The notes beneath the pieces were generated by a model. The model was given only the letters and a program-made list of their open reading frames with translations, made no database searches and was not told the DNA's origin. Below, piece after piece: positions 6,740 through 12,337 of a stretch of 12,337 nucleotides of DNA (its first letter is position 1; every line of letters begins with the position of its first letter). The position numbers and the translations under genes are program-made. The stretch covers positions 14,544 to 26,880 of the forward strand of contig DJUJ01000240.1 of assembly GCA_002438345.1 (NCBI GenBank), read 5' to 3'. This stretch comes from Paenibacillus sp. UBA6285 (lineage in GTDB: Bacteria > Bacillota > Bacilli > Paenibacillales > Paenibacillaceae).

Positions 6740-7675
6740 ATGGATTGGCTAAATGATTACGAAGAAGAACTCCACTTAGTATTCCAAGAGAGCAGAAAGA
6801 TCATCTCCGAGTTTCCAGAGCCTCTAAATTCACAAGGTCTGTCCTATCTTGAACATTTTAACGTATTCAATGCTGAAAGCCACAAAAATTACATATGTTA
6901 TCTATTGCCCTTTTGGCTTCAGAAAGGCTGCGGACTCTCCGCAGACATTACCCGTCAAATGTCGATGGGCAATGTCTTCTTCATGCTATATTTCTTCATA
7001 CAAGATGACCTGATGGATAGCAAAGAATCCTCTACCTACGAAAGACTACCTTTGGCGAACCTACTCTATGTTGAATTTTTGAATATCTACAGGCTTTTAT
7101 TTCCGAACGACTCCTCTTTCTGGGCTTCGTTTAATCGTTACATTTCTCAATGGGCAGACAGTGTTAGTAATGAAACCACCAGCGACTATTTCCTTAATGA
7201 TCGAATCAAAATCTCTTATAAAGCCAGTCCGCTCAAACTATCCAGCACCGCTGCCCTTCTGCTATCTGGTAAGGATTCCCTTGTGTCGCAGTCTGAGGAA
7301 ATGATCGACTCTGTCCTACTTACACTGCAAATGCTTGACGACTATGAAGACTGGAAAGAAGATTTGTCAGAAGGCAGTTATAATTGTTTACTCTCCCTCA
7401 CACGAAGCTATCTATCCAGTGATCGTGCAACTATACTCACTTCGAAAGAAGTCGAATTCTTCCTATTCACTGCAAACGGACTACATACCTATGCCGAATT
7501 AGCGCATGATACGCATACCAAAGTTATGGCTTCAAGCTTGGATGTGCCTCATCTCATTGCGTTCCACTCTATGCTGGTGACTAATTTACAACAGATCTCC
7601 GATTCCATCGAAGCAGAGAAGCAGCTTTTACAAGGCGGAGGATTATTTTATTATCTGTCAAAAAATATACAATAA
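6740..7675 (+). CDS. Class I isoprenoid synthase-like protein, candidate peptide prenyltransferase (ComQ-like)
   Basis: A 311-residue, all-helical protein with the hallmarks of the class I isoprenoid synthase fold. The first Asp-rich motif is D89-D90-L-M-D93, the second is D200-D201-Y-E-D204 with D208 nearby (LDDYEDWKEDL); these bind magnesium and the prenyl diphosphate. A KASPLKLSS segment (161-169) sits between them as in this fold. The N-terminal GGKRxRP motif that binds isopentenyl diphosphate in chain-elongating synthases is not there; HKNYICYLLPF (48-58) holds its place. This argues against plain polyprenyl elongation and for a cyclase or a transferase to another acceptor. The gene ends 94 bases before an NHLP-type precursor peptide ending in Trp, which suggests a ComQ-like role: attaching a prenyl group to Trp. 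The ATG at 6740 has AGGAGGG 5 bases upstream. Fold fairly sure; peptide substrate inferred; terpene cyclase is the main alternative. Confidence 0.75.
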   Translation: MDWLNDYEEELHLVFQESRKIISEFPEPLNSQGLSYLEHFNVFNAESHKNYICYLLPFWLQKGCGLSADITRQMSMGNVFFMLYFFIQDDLMDSKESSTYERLPLANLLYVEFLNIYRLLFPNDSSFWASFNRYISQWADSVSNETTSDYFLNDRIKISYKASPLKLSSTAALLLSGKDSLVSQSEEMIDSVLLTLQMLDDYEDWKEDLSEGSYNCLLSLTRSYLSSDRATILTSKEVEFFLFTANGLHTYAELAHDTHTKVMASSLDVPHLIAFHSMLVTNLQQISDSIEAEKQLLQGGGLFYYLSKNIQ

Positions 7676-7707
7676 TTTCTATTATTTTGTAGAAAAAAGA
7701 ATAGTAT

Positions 7708-7730
7708 TAGCACAATTGCTATGTTATATT
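7708..7730 (+). promoter_or_regulatory. Possible extended -10 promoter with inverted repeat before the precursor gene
   Basis: TATATT (7725-7730) is preceded by TG plus one base (7722-7724), an extended -10 element; the -35 position (TAGTAT, 7702-7707) is poor. A 5-bp inverted repeat TAGCA / TGCTA (7708-7712, 7717-7721) lies directly against it and could be an operator. Transcription would start near 7737, about 33 bases before the precursor ATG, allowing the peptide to be made in excess over the enzyme. Confidence 0.4.
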
Positions 7731-7769
7731 AATAAAGGTAAATATATACATTTAGGAAGGGTGATTATT

Positions 7770-8009
7770 ATGTCAGAAGCAGTTCTTAGAAATCAAGTCA
7801 TTCAAAAGGCATGGGAAGATCCAAGTTTCAAGAAAAGACTACTCGCAGATCCAAAAGCAGCTCTCCAAGAAGCGCTAGGCGTAATCATTCCCGACAGCGT
7901 TACCTTGAAAGCCGTTGAAGAAGGTTCAAATGAATTCTATCTTGTAATTCCACCAAGTCCATCATCAGATGTATTGAAAGCAACCGCAGCACCACGCGGT
8001 TCTTGGTAA
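7770..8009 (+). CDS. NHLP-type RiPP precursor peptide with C-terminal Trp
   Basis: A 79-residue peptide. The start is the ATG at 7770, with AGGAAGG (7754-7760) 9 bases upstream; an in-frame ATG at 7716 has no comparable site and lies before the predicted transcription start. Residues 1-61 match the nitrile-hydratase-like leader family (NHLP, TIGR03793): AWEDPSFKKRLLADPKAAL, then ALGVIIPDSVTLKAVEE and FYLVIPP. In that family the leader is bound by a modifying enzyme and the C-terminal core is processed. Here the core is very short, about SPSSDVLKATAAPRGSW (63-79), with no Gly-Gly cleavage site, no Cys, and Trp as the final residue; the only other Trp (W15) is in the leader. No YcaO, lanthionine or radical SAM enzyme adjoins it; the neighbour is the isoprenoid-synthase-like protein. 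Precursor identity is strong; Trp prenylation is inference by analogy with ComX. Confidence 0.85.
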   Translation: MSEAVLRNQVIQKAWEDPSFKKRLLADPKAALQEALGVIIPDSVTLKAVEEGSNEFYLVIPPSPSSDVLKATAAPRGSW

Positions 8010-8025
8010 GACAGCAAGATTAACC

Positions 8026-9945
8026 TCATAGGGAGTAGGAATCATCCGGAGCTTCTGCCAATGGCAGTATGGTAATGGATTCGGTTCCTACTCCTTTTTT
8101 GCTTGTAAATCTCACTTCACCTTGCATAGCATCAATGATGCGGAAGGTAACCATTAAGCCTAAGCCTGTTCCTTTATTTTTCTTGGTGAAATACGGTTCT
8201 CCTAGTCGATGCAGAACATCTGCGTCCATCCCTTCCCCGTTATCTTTGATGTGAATAATCACTTTGTCATCTTCACCATATACCGACATATAAATGAACC
8301 CTTCCTCACTGAACGATTCAATGCTGTTCTTGATAATGTTGATGAATGCCTGCTTAAACTTCGAGGAATTTCCTTTCACCCATAATTGGCCGGATACATC
8401 CAGAATCATCTTTCCTCCATTTATATGACATAGGGGCTGCATAATACTCTCAATATGCTTGAATTCATCATATAAATTCAGACTAGAGATCGTCTCAAAT
8501 TCCGGTTTAGCAAAGGTCAAGAAATCCGTAATAATATTAGATGCGCGATCTAGTTCGCTAAGGGCCATTGAAATATATATTTGCTCTTCGCTAACGGATT
8601 TCTCGCTAAGCAGCTGAAGGAAGCCTCGAGTTACCTGTAGAGGGTTTCGTACTTCATGAGCTACGGATGCAGCAAGCTCGCTAATAATCTCCATTTTTTC
8701 CGAACGCTCCAATTCATTGTTGAAACGCTCTAGTTCTCTAGAATAATTAACAACCTGTTGATGGCTATAGGCCAATCTTCGCTCCAGAATAACGATCAAG
8801 GAGATAATAAAAACAACAAGTCCCCACTTCCACAAGAACAAATCATAGTTCCCTTTATGGATGTAATACCATAGTAGCTCTGCAACTACAGTAAACGCAG
8901 CGGTTCCAAATCCAATGGCAAAAATAATAGCGTCCTTATTTCCTTTTAGTGAGAACATGATTACACATGCGATTAACAGGATGAACTGAAGAATGAGGAT
9001 GAACCCTATAATGGTGGTAGAAACAAAATAATAAAACTCAATATAGCGATTATTCGATAGGAGATTGATAAAAAGACATAACAAACAAAAGGAGGAGTAA
9101 AGGACTTGAAATTGACGAAACTTTCGAATGATACCGAACTTACCACTACCGAATAATTTTTCAAATAAAAAGGTAAGCGCCGGTAACAGTGACAATAGGG
9201 CTAAATCCAAGCATACATTACTGATCGGCCCCAATTTATTGTAAAAGGTATAAATGAAAGGGGAGTAGGTTATAGAGAGGATTCCGGTACACGCTATAAC
9301 CACAGCTAGTGAAGCAACACTGGAGAAATAATCTTTGTTTATGTATAAAGCACTTATAAATAGAACGATGGCCACCAGAAAAAAAGCGCAGCCCAAAATC
9401 ACATCGCTTAGTCCATTCCCAATATAATCATTGATTAATTGACTGTGTTCACCGATCACTACACTGTCTTTAATTCCGATTCTGTCCTGCATCGTTGCTG
9501 TCCAGATATATAATGTTTTCCCGTTATCTCCTTGACTTAAAGGTAATAACAAAGAATAGTTATCTTTAATATAATTACGATCTTCCTCGAAGATCAACCG
9601 ATCCTCCACATACACCCTCACATGAAGAGCATATAAAGTATCAATATAAACCGAAGGAGACACATATTTAAAATCGGGTAAGGTAATACGAGTCCAAGAA
9701 GAGGATACACTTGAAGGCAACTCTGGGAGTCCCTTCATAGAATCTACGTTCGTCCAGCTTTGCTGGCCTTCACCCCACGGAATCTCTTTCCCTGTATTTC
9801 CTGTTTCAGCTCCCCATTTCATTTGCCAATTTGTAATTTCTTGGGATGGATATGGGTTAGCCGCCGATACAATAATTGAACCATAACCTATCAGGAGAAG
9901 TGAAAGGGTTATTGCTATGTGAAGTATTCTAACCATCAAGCGCAT
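8026..9945 (-). CDS. Orphan membrane sensor histidine kinase A (extracellular domain, 7 membrane segments)
   Basis: A 639-residue kinase. A signal peptide (about 8-28) precedes a beta-rich extracellular domain (about 35-170), seven hydrophobic segments (about 176-388), a short coiled linker (395-417), a HisKA domain with H430 in SVAHEVRNPLQVTRGFLQ, and an ATPase domain with N box (NIIKNSIE, 536-543), G1 (DNGEGM, 568-573) and G2 (GTGLGL, 592-597). The layout is like 7TMR-DISM receptors; the kinase core resembles sporulation-type kinases such as KinB, which phosphorylate Spo0F. There is no response regulator beside it. The start at 9945 has GAGGTG 5 bases upstream. It is a paralogue of the next gene, with a 30-residue identical block (415-444). 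Its last ten residues (AEAPDDSYSL) have no counterpart in that paralogue and overlap the terminator of the opposing precursor gene. Signal unknown; the modified peptide is one candidate. Confidence 0.92.
   Translation of the reverse strand: MRLMVRILHIAITLSLLLIGYGSIIVSAANPYPSQEITNWQMKWGAETGNTGKEIPWGEGQQSWTNVDSMKGLPELPSSVSSSWTRITLPDFKYVSPSVYIDTLYALHVRVYVEDRLIFEEDRNYIKDNYSLLLPLSQGDNGKTLYIWTATMQDRIGIKDSVVIGEHSQLINDYIGNGLSDVILGCAFFLVAIVLFISALYINKDYFSSVASLAVVIACTGILSITYSPFIYTFYNKLGPISNVCLDLALLSLLPALTFLFEKLFGSGKFGIIRKFRQFQVLYSSFCLLCLFINLLSNNRYIEFYYFVSTTIIGFILILQFILLIACVIMFSLKGNKDAIIFAIGFGTAAFTVVAELLWYYIHKGNYDLFLWKWGLVVFIISLIVILERRLAYSHQQVVNYSRELERFNNELERSEKMEIISELAASVAHEVRNPLQVTRGFLQLLSEKSVSEEQIYISMALSELDRASNIITDFLTFAKPEFETISSLNLYDEFKHIESIMQPLCHINGGKMILDVSGQLWVKGNSSKFKQAFINIIKNSIESFSEEGFIYMSVYGEDDKVIIHIKDNGEGMDADVLHRLGEPYFTKKNKGTGLGLMVTFRIIDAMQGEVRFTSKKGVGTESITILPLAEAPDDSYSL
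8032..8100 (+). terminator. Intrinsic terminator of the precursor operon, inside the opposing kinase gene
   Basis: GGAGTAGGAA (8032-8041) and TTCCTACTCC (8085-8094) form a perfect 10-bp stem, followed at once by six T (8095-8100). The 43-base loop holds a second small hairpin (CTGCC / GGCAG, about 8055-8067). It starts 22 bases after the precursor stop. The whole structure lies within the last 25 codons of the convergent kinase gene, so the same bases encode the kinase tail. Confidence 0.75.
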
Positions 9946-10058
9946 AAAGGCACCTCAGAAGGAAGTATCAGAAACAATATTCTGTGTGTACTACTTCGCT
10001 CACTATACTACCCTTTCCTTCTAAAAAACGGAATATTCATAAACTTCTCCTAAATATT

Positions 10059-11948
10059 TCAAACTTTTGGTAATTTGACAATAATCTCCGTCCCTTCCCC
10101 CTTCTCACTCTGAAACTCAGTTGTCCCTTCCATCGCCTCAATAATACGGAAGGTTACCATAAGTCCAAGCCCCGTTCCTTTTGTTTTGTTGGAGTAATAG
10201 GGCTCACCTAATCGGGTCAGTTCACTACCATTCATCCCTTCCCCATTATCACGTACACTGATCATTATATGAGCTCCGGATTTCCAGGCTGTAACTCTAA
10301 TAAGTCCATTGTCCTGCAAGGCTTCGATGCTATTTTTTATAATATTAATAAATGCTTGTTTGAATTTGGCAGATGATCCAATCACGCAAAGTCCTGACTG
10401 CAGGTTGAGTTCAATGACTCCCCCTTGCAAATTCGCAAGCGGAGATAGAATACCAGACACATGCCGTAACTCTTCAGATACATCAAGCCTCTCAATGGTC
10501 TCTAGCCCCGGCTTTGCAAAGGTAAGAAAGTCTGAGATTATAACCGTGGCTCTATCCAGTTCTGCGATTGCCATCTGCATATATTCTCTCTCCTTATGAT
10601 CTGACCGTTCTCCTAGGATCTGAAGAAAACCACGGGTTACCTGTAAGGGATTGCGTACCTCATGCGCTACAGAAGCGGCTAATTCACTAATAATCTCCAT
10701 TTTCTCGGAGCGTTGCAAATCATTATTGAACTTCTCAAGCTTACGAGAATACTCAACGAGCTGCTCATGGTTTCTCGTAAACCTTCTGCCCAGAATGATG
10801 ATCAGCGATATGACGAATCCAACCATCCCCCATTTCCACCAATACAATTGATAGGATTCTCCTGATACATAGTATTTGATTAATTCACTAATGGACATCA
10901 ATGCAAATACAGTGAAGCCTGTAGTAAAAACAATAGCATCCGTATTCCTGCGATAAGCATGAATAAACGCCAAACTTACCAATAATACAAATTGCACAAT
11001 CATAATGACGCCTAGAACGCTAGAAGTCATGAATCTATAAAAGTCTTCCAGCTGATACGACAGAAGGATATTAATAATCATTAGTGATAGACAGAATATA
11101 GAATAAACCATTTGAAACTTACGGAATCGGGTGACGATTTGTTTTTTCCCCGGACCGAATATTCTCTCAAAATACAATGTAAAAGATGGCAGTAAAGTAT
11201 ATAAAGCTAAATCAAAGAAAACGAGTGCAACATTTCCATAGTCACCTAGGATGGAGGGCAGAAAAGAAGAATACGTAACCACTACGACTCCAAGGGATAA
11301 AGTAATCAGCACAAGTAAAAAACCGCCCGTAAAAAATCCTTTTTTTAAGAATAACGAACAAATCAACAGCACAATGGCTATAAAAATAAGTGTCGTCCCG
11401 ATGATGAGATCCATTAAACCCTGCTTCACATAAATGGAAAGGAGCTCATTGTAGCGGTCCACTCTTATTTCGCCTTCTATCCCTAAGTCCTTGCTTCCTC
11501 CCTGGGTCCATATGTATAGTTCTTGCCCTCCATCTCCCTTGGATAGAGGAATTAGAATTTTGATGCCGTTGAAATTGTACTTATTCTCAGATTCGTATAC
11601 TAACGCATTATTCAGATAAGCCTTGACGTTATTTCCATATACTTTATCAATGAATAACGCTGATTTGTCACTAATTTGCGGCAAAGAAATCCGGAGCCAC
11701 GCCGAGGATGTTCCTCTTGGAGTCTCTGATTTGTTATCATGAGGCGTTACGCGAATCCATTCATCTTCAGAAGCTGCTACAGCTTCTTCAACAGTTTCTG
11801 CTTCAGCACTTCCAAATCTAATCTCCCAACTTGGCAGCGTAGAGTCTGATGATCCAGCACTCACTATCGCCGCACCGTAAGGCACTATTGCAGACAGCAA
11901 TAGAAATAATAGCAAAGTAGCTGCTATCTTGGGGTTTGGCAACTTCAT
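10059..11948 (-). CDS. Orphan membrane sensor histidine kinase B (paralogue of kinase A)
   Basis: A 629-residue kinase with the same build as its downstream neighbour: signal peptide (about 8-31), extracellular beta-rich domain (about 38-172), seven hydrophobic segments (about 178-388), linker, HisKA with H429 (SVAHEVRNPLQVTRG), N box NIIKNSIEA (535-543), G1 DNGEGM (567-572) and G2 GTGLGL (591-596). It ends LPKV soon after the ATPase domain. Kinase core and membrane part are close to kinase A, while the extracellular domains have diverged but keep matching landmarks (SSAWLRISLP / SSSWTRITLP; ELYIWT / TLYIWT), pointing to a tandem duplication with altered ligand specificity. The ATG at 11948 has GAGGTG 5 bases upstream, the same TGAGGTGC context as kinase A. 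A 113-base gap separates the two genes and shows no convincing terminator, so they may be co-transcribed. No adjacent response regulator. Confidence 0.92.
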   Translation of the reverse strand: MKLPNPKIAATLLLFLLLSAIVPYGAAIVSAGSSDSTLPSWEIRFGSAEAETVEEAVAASEDEWIRVTPHDNKSETPRGTSSAWLRISLPQISDKSALFIDKVYGNNVKAYLNNALVYESENKYNFNGIKILIPLSKGDGGQELYIWTQGGSKDLGIEGEIRVDRYNELLSIYVKQGLMDLIIGTTLIFIAIVLLICSLFLKKGFFTGGFLLVLITLSLGVVVVTYSSFLPSILGDYGNVALVFFDLALYTLLPSFTLYFERIFGPGKKQIVTRFRKFQMVYSIFCLSLMIINILLSYQLEDFYRFMTSSVLGVIMIVQFVLLVSLAFIHAYRRNTDAIVFTTGFTVFALMSISELIKYYVSGESYQLYWWKWGMVGFVISLIIILGRRFTRNHEQLVEYSRKLEKFNNDLQRSEKMEIISELAASVAHEVRNPLQVTRGFLQILGERSDHKEREYMQMAIAELDRATVIISDFLTFAKPGLETIERLDVSEELRHVSGILSPLANLQGGVIELNLQSGLCVIGSSAKFKQAFINIIKNSIEALQDNGLIRVTAWKSGAHIMISVRDNGEGMNGSELTRLGEPYYSNKTKGTGLGLMVTFRIIEAMEGTTEFQSEKGEGTEIIVKLPKV

Positions 11949-12065
11949 CGTAGCACCTCAGTAGTTCATTAGTTGTTTAAACGTTCATACATGATTCTTA
12001 ATTTCGACAACCTTCGCACTATTCCTGCCTATTCTTGTAAATTTCCTCGAAAAAAGACGTTATTT

Positions 12066-12119
12066 ATCGGCTATTAGTTCCCGATTATTTGTAAAAGGAT
12101 TCGATTATAGGCAATCGGG
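12066..12119. promoter_or_regulatory. Repeated CGAT-type elements in the divergent intergenic region
   Basis: The 224-base gap between kinase B and the last gene contains a cluster of related short elements: ATCGG (12066-12070), CCCGATT (12080-12086), CGATTAT at 12082-12088 and again at 12102-12108, exactly 20 bases apart, and AATCGGG (12113-12119). CCCGATT and AATCGGG form a perfect 7-bp inverted repeat, and ATCGG/CCGAT a second. The 20-base period (about two helical turns) suggests cooperative binding of a regulator. No convincing promoter was seen for either flanking gene. Confidence 0.4.
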
Positions 12120-12172
12120 TAAAGATACATATGAGAAGTTCAAATCTTATCCTAATGAGGGAGTGAACAGCT

Positions 12173-12337
12173 ATGGAAGATGCGCCTAATAAAACTGAAG
12201 CCGACTTTGCATATGAGCGTTATATACAAGCTGATATTGATGTAGAGGATGTTGTCAATGAAGACGCTGACCCCGTGTTAGTTGGCGATAAATATTTGGC
12301 GGCGGATATTGGTTTAAACCTACCTGAGGAAACTCTC
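12173..12337 (+). CDS. Acidic protein, N-terminal part only, not recognised
   Basis: An open frame from the ATG at 12173 to the window end, 55 codons with no stop. An AGGGAG site (about 12158-12163) lies 9 bases upstream, supporting the start. The visible part (MEDAPNKTEADFAYERYIQA..., ending GLNLPEETL) is strongly acidic, rich in Asp and Glu, with no signal peptide or membrane segment. I do not recognise the family from this stretch. It is divergent from the kinases. It could be a cytoplasmic or spore-associated protein, but that is a guess. Confidence 0.6.
   Translation, partial: MEDAPNKTEADFAYERYIQADIDVEDVVNEDADPVLVGDKYLAADIGLNLPEETL

Noticed and set aside
6735..6752. ATG at 6735 overlapping the start of the prenyl-enzyme gene
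   Set aside because: It is in another frame and reaches a stop after five codons.
7716..7769. In-frame upstream ATG that would lengthen the precursor peptide by 18 residues
   Set aside because: No ribosome binding site, overlaps the likely -10 element, and the NHLP similarity begins only after the ATG at 7770, which has a good site.
10002..10030. TATAGT on the minus strand as a promoter for kinase A alone
   Set aside because: The matching -35 position is poor (CGTTTT at 17 bases); co-transcription with kinase B is equally likely.
10031..10038. GAATATTC palindrome followed by a T-run on the minus strand, as a terminator of kinase B
   Set aside because: The stem would be four A/T-rich pairs without a loop; too weak to call.
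10008..10040. A ten-codon minus-strand frame (MNIPFFRRKG) with an AGGAG site 6 bases upstream, between the two kinase genes
   Set aside because: Too short to judge; could be chance, and nothing else supports translation. Mentioned only because the site spacing is acceptable and the peptide is basic.

Overview
The window looks like a Gram-positive chromosome of the Paenibacillus type. I infer this from strong AGGAGG-like ribosome binding sites, moderate GC with AT-rich intergenic DNA, a YveK/CapA-type polysaccharide co-polymerase, an AraC/GH20 sugar module and KinB-like orphan sensor kinases. No rRNA, tRNA, insertion sequence or CRISPR array was seen. This is inference from content; no database search was possible.

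Layout. 1-635 (-): 5' part of a Wzz/YveK-like chain-length protein, cut by the window edge, with a leader carrying two small inverted repeats. 887-3193 (-): a two-gene two-component operon, a GAF-containing HisKA_3 kinase then a NarL/LuxR response regulator, with a good sigma-A-like promoter at its head and an intrinsic terminator at its end. 3452-6301: an AraC-type regulator (-) divergent from a cytoplasmic GH20 beta-N-acetylhexosaminidase-like enzyme (+). 6343-6636 (-): a small unrecognised protein. 6740-8009 (+): the most interesting part, a class I isoprenoid-synthase-like protein with two Asp-rich motifs, followed by a short gene for an NHLP (nitrile-hydratase-leader-like) RiPP precursor whose last residue is Trp, with a terminator after it. 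8026-11948 (-): two tandem paralogous membrane sensor kinases (signal peptide, extracellular domain, about seven membrane segments, HisKA, HATPase) with no adjacent response regulator. 12173-end (+): start of an acidic unrecognised gene.

How they may work together. The prenyl-enzyme/precursor pair resembles the logic of ComQ-ComX, where an isoprenyl transferase of the polyprenyl-synthase fold prenylates a Trp near the end of a signalling peptide. Here the peptide rides on an NHLP leader instead of a ComX-type propeptide, and the nearby multi-membrane kinases are candidate receptors. No YcaO, LanM, radical SAM enzyme, protease or transporter lies next to the precursor inside the window. I regard this as a candidate undescribed prenylated-RiPP or signalling system. 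The link to the kinases is only positional.
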